From assembly GCA_964569845.1 (NCBI GenBank), contig CAZMUQ010000045.1, forward strand, positions 1 to 7,452: a stretch of DNA of 7,452 nucleotides, read 5' to 3'. Source of the DNA: CAZMUQ01 sp964569845 (GTDB lineage: Archaea > Thermoproteota > Bathyarchaeia > Hecatellales > Hecatellaceae). The notes under the pieces were generated by a model, which saw only the letters and a program-made list of their open reading frames with translations, had not been told where the DNA came from and did no database searches. The translations under genes and the position numbers were made by a program. Shown here piece by piece: positions 1 through 5,992 of this stretch; position 1 is the stretch's first letter, and each line of letters opens with the position of its first letter.

Positions 1-2
1 AA

Positions 3-95
3 CTTGTTACAGCTGGCTTCCTTGGAGACCCTAGAACAAAACCTGGAAGTAGAGGAGGCTTCTACGACTACTTCAAAATACAAAAGAAAAAGTAG
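3..95 (+). CDS. 3' end of an unidentified convergent gene (partial)
   Basis: The third forward frame is open from the window edge and ends at TAG (93-95), encoding about 30 residues. The tail is rich in glycine and aromatic residues (it includes GFLGDPRTKPGSRGGFYDYF) and ends in a lysine cluster. It reads like a genuine protein C-terminus, whereas one other forward frame stops after ten codons and the other has a low-complexity tail. I do not recognise the family and assign no function. It would converge on the thiolase. A T7 run at 128-134 lies 33 nt after the stop and could end its transcript. The call rests only on composition and an open frame, because the start and most of the gene lie outside the window. 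Confidence 0.4.
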   Translation, partial: LVTAGFLGDPRTKPGSRGGFYDYFKIQKKK

Positions 96-127
96 TTTTT
101 GAAGGGTACCAATAAACCAAACACCTA

Positions 128-134
128 TTTTTTT
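128..134 (+). terminator. T7 run, possible terminator of the convergent gene
   Basis: Seven consecutive T residues on the plus strand, 33 nt after the TAG of the partial plus-strand gene. Archaeal RNA polymerase can terminate at oligo-T tracts without a hairpin, so the position fits. In an AT-rich spacer such a run can also occur by chance. Confidence 0.3.
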
Positions 135-243
135 AAGAGAACTTAAAATCTACACTATTAAACAGGAAGTGAAATTCTTTTGGAATTGTTGGTCTGAAAA
201 CTTTTCCAGTTTTACTTATTTTTACAAAATTACCTATTTTACC

Positions 244-277
244 ACCTTGCCAATTTTTCCAGTTTGCCAGTTTTCCA
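244..277. repeat. Degenerate 8-9 nt tandem repeat
   Basis: On the minus strand the stretch reads as about five successive units of the form TGG-N-AAA: TGGAAAAC, TGGCAAAC, TGGAAAAAT, TGGCAAGG, TGGTAAAA. A further CTGGAAAAG lies near 202-210. Unit length wobbles between 8 and 9 nt, so this is not a clean coding repeat and is not CRISPR-like. Its function is unknown; it may be simple low-complexity sequence. Confidence 0.45.
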
Positions 278-364
278 CCTGAAATTTGATTTTTATGTTT
301 TGTTTCGGGTTGCCATTCCTGTTGAACGTCCTGTAAGCATTAGTAGGAAGCCTAAAATTGTAGG

Positions 365-390
365 TTTAGTAGAATTATTAGTTTACTAAA
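365..390. repeat. Short AT-rich inverted repeat
   Basis: TTTAGTA (365-371) and TACTAAA (384-390) are perfect reverse complements separated by 12 nt, giving a 7-bp stem. GTTTTT follows directly on the plus strand, so on that strand it resembles a weak hairpin-plus-T terminator. On the minus strand it lies 25 nt past the thiolase stop. The stem is AT-rich and would be weak, so a regulatory role is uncertain. Confidence 0.3.
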
Positions 391-415
391 GTTTTTAAAC
401 CCAAAAATTATTTTT

Positions 416-1675
416 TCAAACTTTTACTATGCATGCTGACCCTTGAGCTAATCCTCCACAAATTGCTGCAACACCATATCCCCCACCTCTTCTTCTAAGT
501 TCGTAGAGTAGGTGCATTACCAATCTTGCACCGCTAGCAGTATTTGGATGGCCTATAGCTATTGCTGACCCATTAACATTAGTTTTTTCACGTATTTCTT
601 TAAGCTTTTCTTCGTTTCCTCCATAATACTCTTGGCAGAGAATTTTTGTTGAAACAAGGGGTTGAGCTGCAAAAGCCTCATTAATCTCTATGAGCTTCAT
701 ATCATCTAAACTTAGTTTAGCTTTTTCTAAAACTTTAATTATAGCATAAGCTGGAACTGAAGCTATATACCTAGCTTCTTGTGCTGCATAAGCCATAGCT
801 ACAATTTCACCTAAAGGCTTACAATCTCCCACTTTTTCTTCACTTGCAATTAAGCAGCCAGCAGCACCATCATTTAAGCCAGGAGCATTTCCAGCTGTTA
901 CTGTTGGGCTTCCATAGATTGTTGGAAGTTTTGAAAGTTTTTCTAAACTAGCATCAGGCCTATACTGTTCATCTATTTCTAAAACTTTTTTGCCAACAAC
1001 TCTTCCCCTTTCATCCTTTATAGGAACTTCTAAAGGTATTATTTCATCTTTAAACTTTCCTTCTTGCCATGCTTTTCCATATCTTTGGTGGCTACGTAAA
1101 GCCCACATATCCTGCTCTTCCCTTGAAACTCCATACTCTAAAGCAACTTCTCCAGTATCAACAGCAACAGGGTTAAAATCTTTATATCCAAGCCTGTAAA
1201 GCGGATCTTCTATCAAGATATTCTCTAAACCAAGTCTGTAACCTTTCCATCTTAAACCTCTAATTATTAGTGGCTCCTGACTAAAACAGGTAACTCCTCC
1301 ACCTATTGTTACTCCAGCTTCACCTAACAAAATAGCTCTATATCCAAGCATTAAGGCATCCATTCCGGAGCAGCAGGCTCTATCAATATCAAGAGTAAAC
1401 TTTTTAGGGTTAAAACCACATTTAAGCCAAGCTTGCCTTAAAACTACCGGTGTATAAACGTCATGGCATTGGGAGCTATCCCCAACTCCCCAATATACTT
1501 CATCAACCTCATCCGGAGATTTATTTGCTTTTTCCAACAGCTCTTTAAGCACTATCATGGTAAGCTCTATTACAAGCTTTCCTTCAGGTGCTAAATCCTT
1601 TAGCGATCCGCCGAATCTTCCAAATGGAGTTCTACGTGCACTTAAAACAAAAACTCTTGTCATTTTTTTCACCAT
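416..1675 (-). CDS. Thiolase (acetyl-CoA C-acyltransferase family)
   Basis: A 419-residue thiolase that would cleave a 3-oxoacyl-CoA with free CoA, or run the reverse condensation, in the cytoplasm. The full classical triad is visible: nucleophilic Cys101 in RACCSG, NEAF at 332-335, His376 in the GHP motif, and Cys406 in CGGLAQG. This makes it a Cys-His-Cys thiolase rather than the SCP2-like archaeal type that pairs with DUF35 proteins. The protein starts MVKKMTRVFVLSARRTPFG; an in-frame TAA lies two codons upstream of ATG 1675, and ATG 1663 is an alternative start. It is slightly longer than the usual ~390 residues, partly through an insertion near 350-362. Oddities are Cys102 beside the nucleophile and Pro264 in GNAPG, where Ser is usual. 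As last gene of the operon, 43 nt after the second ATPase gene, it probably processes the product of the upstream enzymes. The substrate is unknown. Confidence 0.93.
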   Translation of the reverse strand: MVKKMTRVFVLSARRTPFGRFGGSLKDLAPEGKLVIELTMIVLKELLEKANKSPDEVDEVYWGVGDSSQCHDVYTPVVLRQAWLKCGFNPKKFTLDIDRACCSGMDALMLGYRAILLGEAGVTIGGGVTCFSQEPLIIRGLRWKGYRLGLENILIEDPLYRLGYKDFNPVAVDTGEVALEYGVSREEQDMWALRSHQRYGKAWQEGKFKDEIIPLEVPIKDERGRVVGKKVLEIDEQYRPDASLEKLSKLPTIYGSPTVTAGNAPGLNDGAAGCLIASEEKVGDCKPLGEIVAMAYAAQEARYIASVPAYAIIKVLEKAKLSLDDMKLIEINEAFAAQPLVSTKILCQEYYGGNEEKLKEIREKTNVNGSAIAIGHPNTASGARLVMHLLYELRRRGGGYGVAAICGGLAQGSACIVKV

Positions 1676-1703
1676 GCATTATGCGTAATTTTTCTCTGAT
1701 AAT

Positions 1704-1709
1704 CTCCTT
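1704..1709 (-). promoter_or_regulatory. SD-like AAGGAG far upstream of the thiolase start
   Basis: Reads AAGGAG on the minus strand. It is the only good SD-like motif before the thiolase, but it ends about 28 nt from ATG 1675, well beyond the usual 5-10 nt. Either it is not used and translation is coupled or re-initiates from the gene upstream, or the intervening RNA is folded. No in-frame start exists closer to it. Confidence 0.3.
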
Positions 1710-1718
1710 AACTTAAAA

Positions 1719-2510
1719 TTATTTGCTTAAAAACTTTTTCTTACCTATTATTGCTGCACCTAAAGCCATAATTATTTGAGGTTGAGGTGGTATGAGTATT
1801 TCTTTTCTTAGTTTTTCTTTTAATCTTTTGACAAATCCAGTATCACATCCACCTCCACCAACAATTGCGCAGGGCTCCTTTAAGCCTATACGGTTAATAA
1901 GGTCAAAAATTTTGTCTGCTAATGCTTTATGGATTCCTGCAACAATATCCTCCTTCTGAAAACCTTCAGCAACCATTGAAACAATTTCAGTTTCAGCAAA
2001 AACAGCACATCTAGTTGTAAAGCTAACAGGGTTTTCAGATTTAAGGGATAAGGATCCTAGATCCTCTAATTTTACACGTAGAACATTAGCAACAACACGT
2101 AAAATATATCCACTACCTCCAGCACACTTCTCAGAAATCATAAAATTTGCTACACGTCCACTTTCATCAACATGAATAACCCTGCTAGTTTGCTCACCCA
2201 AGTCAATAACAGTTCTCACCGAAGGAAATACCTTATTTATCCCTCTTGCGCAACAAACAATATCCGTAACTTCCTCATTAGCAAAATTAACACTAGGTGA
2301 ACCTTGACCAGTAGCTACAGTATAAGATAAATTTTCCGTAGTTAAACCTGCTTTACCTAAGAGTTCACCTAAAAGTTTTTGAGCTGCCAACTTATAGTTA
2401 AATCCTGAAGGTAGTATGTGATAGGCTACTATTTCCTCTTCCTCATTTATTATGACACCCTTACTTGTACCTACACCTATATCAATACCCATAAAAAAGC
2501 TTGATTTCAT
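1719..2510 (-). CDS. BcrA/BcrD/HgdC-family ATPase, divergent subunit
   Basis: A 263-residue ASKHA-fold ATPase of the BadF/BadG/BcrA/BcrD family, whose members couple ATP hydrolysis to transfer of a low-potential electron from a [4Fe-4S] cluster. Visible motifs: phosphate-1 loop GIDIGVGTSKG (8-18), ATGQG (67-71), a degenerate phosphate-2 loop DLGEQTSR (103-110), Cys129 in EKCAGGSG, Cys168 in TTRCAVFAETE, GGGGCDTG (218-225) and ALGAAIIGK (249-257). The two cysteines match the cluster ligands known for HgdC, where the cluster bridges a dimer. The phosphate-2 loop lacks the canonical GGQDSK found in its neighbour; I recall similar divergence in BcrD-type subunits of benzoyl-CoA reductase. The ATG at 2510 has a strong SD (AGGAGGAG, 2520-2527) that overlaps the stop of the preceding ATPase gene, so the two are probably translationally coupled and co-expressed at similar levels. 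Most likely the second half of a heterodimeric ATPase module. Confidence 0.88.
   Translation of the reverse strand: MKSSFFMGIDIGVGTSKGVIINEEEEIVAYHILPSGFNYKLAAQKLLGELLGKAGLTTENLSYTVATGQGSPSVNFANEEVTDIVCCARGINKVFPSVRTVIDLGEQTSRVIHVDESGRVANFMISEKCAGGSGYILRVVANVLRVKLEDLGSLSLKSENPVSFTTRCAVFAETEIVSMVAEGFQKEDIVAGIHKALADKIFDLINRIGLKEPCAIVGGGGCDTGFVKRLKEKLRKEILIPPQPQIIMALGAAIIGKKKFLSK
1738..1767. repeat. 30-nt perfect direct repeat, copy 1 (in divergent ATPase gene)
   Basis: Identical to 2608-2637. It encodes the C-terminal ALGAAIIGK motif in the same frame as in the sister ATPase gene. Identity includes third codon positions. Confidence 0.9.
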
Positions 2511-2519
2511 GCTACTATA

Positions 2520-2527
2520 CTCCTCCT
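2520..2527 (-). promoter_or_regulatory. Strong SD overlapping the upstream stop codon
   Basis: AGGAGGAG on the minus strand, 9 nt before ATG 2510. It overlaps the TAG (2526-2528) of the preceding ATPase gene. This fixes the start of the 263-residue protein at Met1 rather than Met7 and suggests translational coupling of the two ATPase subunits. Confidence 0.8.
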
Positions 2528-3368
2528 ACCAGTAAAATGTAACTTCCTCAAGACGGCGAGGCCCCCTCCTAATAACTTCTCCTCTTTTTAATGCTTCTTC
2601 AACAATATTCTTACCTATTATTGCTGCACCTAAAGCCCCTGTAATTAACGGGTCTTCTGGAACAAGGACTTTATATCCTAATAAATCTTCTATAGCCCTA
2701 ATAACTCCAACATTTTTTGCAACCCCACCTGTAACTGCAACATCAGGTTCAATACCAATTCGACTTACCATCCTGATAATTCTGTCAGCTATAGCATAAT
2801 GTAAACCTGCAATAACATCTTCAATAGGAATATTTTCAGAAATTTTTGTCATAACCTCATATCGTGCAAAAACTGTGCATATACTACTAATTTTAACTTT
2901 TTTTGTTGATTTTAAGGAAATCTTCCCTAAATCTTCAACTTTAAGATTTAATAGGTCTGCCATAACTTCAAGAAATCTTCCAGTTCCAGCTGCACACTTA
3001 TCATTTGTAACAAAATTAATTAGTTTTCCATCTTTAACCTTGAGTCCTTTTGAATCTTGTCCACCAATATCAATAGCTGTTTTTACTGAAGGAAATATGC
3101 TGTTTATACCTCTAGCATGACATGTTAACTCTGTAACCTGTCGGTCAGCAAAGGGGACATTAAACCTACCATAACCTGTAGCTACAATATAAGCTATTTC
3201 ATCAAGAGATAAATTTGACTTGTTTAATGCTTCAATCATAACCTTGTTAGCTAATTTACGTTGCTCAGCTCTTGTTGGAACTTCGATCTTAGAAGCAATA
3301 TTTCCGTTAGAATCTACAACTACAACTTTAGTAAAAGTGGAGCCTATATCAATCCCGGCAAAATACAT
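2526..3368 (-). CDS. BcrA/HgdC-family ATPase, canonical subunit
   Basis: A 280-residue ATPase of the 2-hydroxyglutaryl-CoA dehydratase activator / benzoyl-CoA reductase ATPase family. It is expected to bind ATP and, with its sister subunit, a bridging [4Fe-4S] cluster, and to pump electrons into the two catalytic subunits encoded upstream. Motifs in order: GIDIGSTFTK (5-14), ATGYGR (63-68), DIGGQDSK (100-107, canonical phosphate-2 loop), Cys125 in NDKCAAGTGRFLEVMA, Cys164 in SSICTVFA, TGGVAKN (213-219) and GALGAAIIGK (244-253). Both cluster cysteines are present. Position 169 is Arg (FARYEV), where activators usually have FAESEV or FAQSEV. A basic tail (RRGPRRLEE) follows the ATPase core. The ATG is preceded by GGGAG with a 4-nt spacer. 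It lies 41 nt after the BcrC-like gene, and its stop overlaps the SD of the next ATPase gene. Two unlike ATPases side by side point to the four-subunit BCR design. Confidence 0.9.
   Translation of the reverse strand: MYFAGIDIGSTFTKVVVVDSNGNIASKIEVPTRAEQRKLANKVMIEALNKSNLSLDEIAYIVATGYGRFNVPFADRQVTELTCHARGINSIFPSVKTAIDIGGQDSKGLKVKDGKLINFVTNDKCAAGTGRFLEVMADLLNLKVEDLGKISLKSTKKVKISSICTVFARYEVMTKISENIPIEDVIAGLHYAIADRIIRMVSRIGIEPDVAVTGGVAKNVGVIRAIEDLLGYKVLVPEDPLITGALGAAIIGKNIVEEALKRGEVIRRGPRRLEEVTFYW
2608..2637. repeat. 30-nt perfect direct repeat, copy 2 (in canonical ATPase gene)
   Basis: Identical to 1738-1767 and in the same reading frame, encoding the ALGAAIIGK motif. The rest of the two genes is much more diverged, so the identity is local. 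Confidence 0.9.
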
Positions 3369-3398
3369 TAAACTCCCATTAATAAAAAAGTTGAGATT

Positions 3399-3407
3399 AT
3401 TTAAAAA
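3399..3407 (-). promoter_or_regulatory. Possible internal TATA box before the ATPase genes
   Basis: The minus strand reads CTTTTTAAATAA in the 41-nt gap before the canonical ATPase gene, a good match to an archaeal TATA box. It is centred about 35 nt upstream of ATG 3368, so a start about 26 nt downstream would fall near the SD. It could give the ATPases and thiolase a secondary transcript. AT-rich spacers produce such matches easily. Confidence 0.3.
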
Positions 3408-3409
3408 GG

Positions 3410-4594
3410 TTAACTGATTGTTTCTAAGAATGCTTCAATTCTTGTTCTTAAGGGTGGTAACGATTTTGCATCATATTCTGGCTCTATATAAATGGAGGGA
3501 ACACCAAGCATACTAAGGTAATCTTTAACCTGCGGGACCTCATATCCATGAACGTCACAGCACCTTAAGCCGTGAATAATAACTCCATTAACCTTCCAAT
3601 TTTCAATGTAATCCTTCAAATATCCAAATCTTTCTTCTAAATCTTTCTTATAATCCTTTTTTAAGTCTCCATACGAACCTAAATAAATTCTTGGACATTT
3701 ATTCTCCAGAAGATAGCTTCTAGCTAAATTTTCTATAAGGTCACCTGTAGTTTTAATACTTGGATCTTGGTTGTGTAACCAGAATTGTCTACTACAAACA
3801 CAAGTATCATCCATAACAATATTTGCTCCAGCTTCCTCAATCATCTGTAAAAGTGCTGGTGAATCTATTATGCTTCCCCAAATAAGAAGTCTGGCACGTT
3901 GCTTCTTAGGTTTATCCTTACGCTCCTTAGCTTCATCTATAACTTCCTCTAAAACTTTATTTCCCTCCTCAACCGGTAAAGCTTCAATAGCAGAAATCAC
4001 CTTAAGAGTTTCAACACCAGATATAAGTGGTGGATCTTGTTGTTTAAGCTCATATAACTTTCTTACTAAAAATCTTTGCTTGTTGTGTTTTTCAATAGCC
4101 TCTTTTAACTCTTCCATGGATATTTCCTTTCCTGCAAAGTTTTCAAGCCACTTTTTAAACTCTGATAACTCATACTTAAAGACATCAATAGTTCCTTCAC
4201 GTATAGTTGTAGGTATTTCAAGAACATAAGGTTCTGGTTTACCAACAATGCTTGTATAAACAAATCCACCTTTATGCATACAATCACAAGAGTGGGACCA
4301 TATTACTCCATCAAGAAAGTTAAATTTCCCCTTTATACTTAAGTCAACAATACTTCTTACATAGCTACAGATTACTGGAGGTAAAACTCTATCACCCTCA
4401 GTTATAGGTTCATTTACATCTCCAAACACCCTGTAAGGAATTACATTTGCAGCAGTTAACATTTCAATAGGAGGATAAGCACAAATATATCCCATGATTT
4501 TCCTGCCTGTTTTTTCCTTCAACTCTTTAACCTTTTTAACAGGATTCTTACAAACTTCATCTACAAATTTAAATCCCCTAACACTTTCACTCAT
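3410..4594 (-). CDS. 2-hydroxyacyl-CoA dehydratase / benzoyl-CoA reductase subunit, BcrC/HgdB-like
   Basis: A 394-residue Fe-S subunit of the HgdB/FldC/BcrC family (about 380 residues is typical). With the BcrB-like partner it should form the catalytic heterodimer that takes electrons from the ATPases and reduces or dehydrates a bound acyl-CoA. Family landmarks: GYICAYPPIEMLTAANVIPY (35-54), PVICSYVRS (73-81), WSHSCDC (99-105), PPLISG (188-193), DDTCVCSRQFW (262-272), NKCPR (298-302), HGLRCCDVHGYE (341-352) and the C-terminal LRTRIEAFLE (382-391). Cys76, Cys103 and Cys346 are the likely three ligands of a [4Fe-4S] cluster, by family analogy. Extra cysteines sit beside conserved positions (105, 267, 345), which is unusual. 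ATG 4594 has an excellent SD (GGAGGGAGGA at 4598-4607). The gene starts 20 nt after the BcrB-like stop. Sequence alone does not decide between reductase and dehydratase. Confidence 0.9.
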   Translation of the reverse strand: MSESVRGFKFVDEVCKNPVKKVKELKEKTGRKIMGYICAYPPIEMLTAANVIPYRVFGDVNEPITEGDRVLPPVICSYVRSIVDLSIKGKFNFLDGVIWSHSCDCMHKGGFVYTSIVGKPEPYVLEIPTTIREGTIDVFKYELSEFKKWLENFAGKEISMEELKEAIEKHNKQRFLVRKLYELKQQDPPLISGVETLKVISAIEALPVEEGNKVLEEVIDEAKERKDKPKKQRARLLIWGSIIDSPALLQMIEEAGANIVMDDTCVCSRQFWLHNQDPSIKTTGDLIENLARSYLLENKCPRIYLGSYGDLKKDYKKDLEERFGYLKDYIENWKVNGVIIHGLRCCDVHGYEVPQVKDYLSMLGVPSIYIEPEYDAKSLPPLRTRIEAFLETIS

Positions 4595-4597
4595 TTA

Positions 4598-4607
4598 TCC
4601 TCCCTCC
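4598..4607 (-). promoter_or_regulatory. Ribosome binding site of the BcrC-like gene
   Basis: GGAGGGAGGA on the minus strand, ending 3 nt before ATG 4594 and containing two overlapping GGAGG cores at different spacings. It occupies half of the 20-nt gap after the BcrB-like gene and supports efficient paired translation of the two subunits. Confidence 0.75.
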
Positions 4608-4614
4608 AGCATGT

Positions 4615-5964
4615 TTACCAACCTAATCCTGCTTTCTTTCTTTCATCTTTGTAGTGTTGCATTGTTTCTTCAAATGCTTCCGCCTTTCTTAAAGCATCCT
4701 CAGCATTAAAAACCCTAAGATCCACAATATCACCCTCAACAACAAGCGATGGAACCTTAAATTTATTTAGTAATAATTCTCTTGCCTCATAAAGGTGAGT
4801 TGTTGCAGCACGACAACTTATAAGAGGATGAAACAATGCTCCATCAACTTTGTAATCTCTGGCCCATATAAGATATGGTGCTGAAAATGATTGGCATTTT
4901 ATTCCCTTTTTTATAGCCTCCCTAACATAGCCTAAAACAAAAGATTGGTAAAAGTGGCGGACGATACGTTCTAATGGGTCTTCAACTTTTTCTAAGCCTT
5001 CTAGTGGTATTGGTGGATGGTAACTTACACTCTCAACTACAAAGTTCCACCCTCTCTCTGCAAGGTCTTCAAAAAATCCTAGGCTATGCCATGGTGGAAT
5101 CTCACTAAACATTAATCTATACTTTTCTTCTGGAATTGCACCTATACCATTATCAACCCTATACTTAACCTCCTTATACAAGTCTTGATAAAGCTTTACC
5201 GATTCTTTAGGGTTTCCAAGTAGAAAAATTGCTGGAGGCATACTAGACCAGAAGTCTCTTGAATGCATTGGGCAGGGTACAGCTTTTCTTAACTCATTAA
5301 TTTCAAACCAAACCTTATGCATTTCTATCGTTGCATTAACAATTTCATCAAGCTTAGCCCAATCCATCTTCTTACCAAGAAGTCTCTCTAAAAACTTTAC
5401 AAATTCTTTTAAATCTTTAGTTACAAACATAATGAGTCTCTCACAGTACTTTTCATCCATAATATGCTCAATTGTTGAGGGAAGTGGCGTATCCAATGTC
5501 CATATAGGCACATCCATATATCTACCCAATAATTGGAACCATTTGTATCTTGGGTCACATGCTGTTGAAGATGCTAAAAGTAAAACTGGTTTACCCATAC
5601 CACCTAAAGGTGCTTCAGGGGGGATTTGCCCCTTAAGCTCTTTCATCATCCTTATAGTGTAGCCTAAGCAATTTCTACTATAGCCACATACGTGGCTTGG
5701 TATTCCATCTGAATCTGCTAGGTTTAGATATTTTTCTGCTACACCAAATGCTGCACAAACAGCACCATAATTTTCAGGATAAACAGCAACAACATCCATA
5801 GCCTTAAGAACAACATCACCAATCCACACATTAAACATGCACCAAGCTACAGGTTTACCCTCCTGCATAGCCTTAACACTATCCATATAAGACTGGTCAA
5901 CCTTAGCCCTAAGAGGCCTCATAGCCTCTAAACGCCTAATAACTCTTTTTCTTCCACTAGACAA
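4615..5964 (-). CDS. 2-hydroxyacyl-CoA dehydratase / benzoyl-CoA reductase subunit, BcrB/HgdA-like
   Basis: The larger catalytic-type subunit, 449 residues from the preferred TTG (454 if read from TTG 5979). BcrB/BzdO-type subunits are about this size. Numbering from the longer form: HVCGYSRNCLGY (96-107), STACDPRYKWFQLLGRYMDV (138-157), LDTPLPS (162-168), MHSRDFWS (238-245), IPPWHSLGFFEDLAERGWNF (294-313), HPLISCRAAT (384-393) and EGDIVDLRVF (415-424). Cys98, Cys141 and Cys389 align in position with Cys76, Cys103 and Cys346 of the BcrC-like partner and are the likely [4Fe-4S] ligands, so each subunit probably holds one cluster. The start is placed at TTG 5964 because GGAGGG (5972-5977) lies 7 nt upstream of it; the earlier TTG overlaps that SD. 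It is first of the four reductase-like genes, preceding the BcrC-like gene by 20 nt. BcrB-like order before BcrC-like is the reverse of what I recall for known bcr and bzd clusters. Confidence 0.88.
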   Translation of the reverse strand: MSSGRKRVIRRLEAMRPLRAKVDQSYMDSVKAMQEGKPVAWCMFNVWIGDVVLKAMDVVAVYPENYGAVCAAFGVAEKYLNLADSDGIPSHVCGYSRNCLGYTIRMMKELKGQIPPEAPLGGMGKPVLLLASSTACDPRYKWFQLLGRYMDVPIWTLDTPLPSTIEHIMDEKYCERLIMFVTKDLKEFVKFLERLLGKKMDWAKLDEIVNATIEMHKVWFEINELRKAVPCPMHSRDFWSSMPPAIFLLGNPKESVKLYQDLYKEVKYRVDNGIGAIPEEKYRLMFSEIPPWHSLGFFEDLAERGWNFVVESVSYHPPIPLEGLEKVEDPLERIVRHFYQSFVLGYVREAIKKGIKCQSFSAPYLIWARDYKVDGALFHPLISCRAATTHLYEARELLLNKFKVPSLVVEGDIVDLRVFNAEDALRKAEAFEETMQHYKDERKKAGLGW

Positions 5965-5971
5965 TTTAAAT

Positions 5972-5977
5972 CCCTCC
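5972..5977 (-). promoter_or_regulatory. Ribosome binding site selecting the TTG start of the BcrB-like gene
   Basis: GGAGGG on the minus strand, followed by the 7-nt spacer ATTTAAA and then TTG at 5964-5962. The first in-frame TTG (5979) overlaps the motif and has no SD of its own, and the first in-frame ATG is at 5922. This decides the start. Confidence 0.7.
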
Positions 5978-5992
5978 AAAATTAAGTAAAAA

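Larger units (their letters stand above)
96..415. other. Intergenic region between converging genes
   Basis: About 320 AT-rich bases with no confident gene. They hold a T7 run (128-134), a short degenerate repeat array (244-277), an imperfect AT-rich inverted repeat (365-390), and a T5 run on the minus strand (403-407) about ten bases past the thiolase stop. On the minus strand one frame is open from 339 to 136 (stop 133-135) but has no ATG, GTG or TTG. I found no tRNA, rRNA or CRISPR structure by eye. Confidence 0.6.

Noticed and set aside
165..205. CRISPR-repeat-like stretch (minus strand, around GTTTTCAGACCAACAATTCC)
   Set aside because: It superficially resembles some archaeal CRISPR repeats, but occurs once only, with no regularly spaced second copy and no spacers.
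3771..4229. 152-codon plus-strand open frame
   Set aside because: It lies entirely antisense within the BcrC-like gene, which has full family motifs and a strong SD. The antisense product has no recognisable motif and is rich in Ser/Leu, as expected for a shadow frame.
5965..5979. TTG 5979 as start of the BcrB-like gene
   Set aside because: The codon overlaps the SD GGAGGG and has no SD of its own; TTG 5964 is correctly spaced from that SD.
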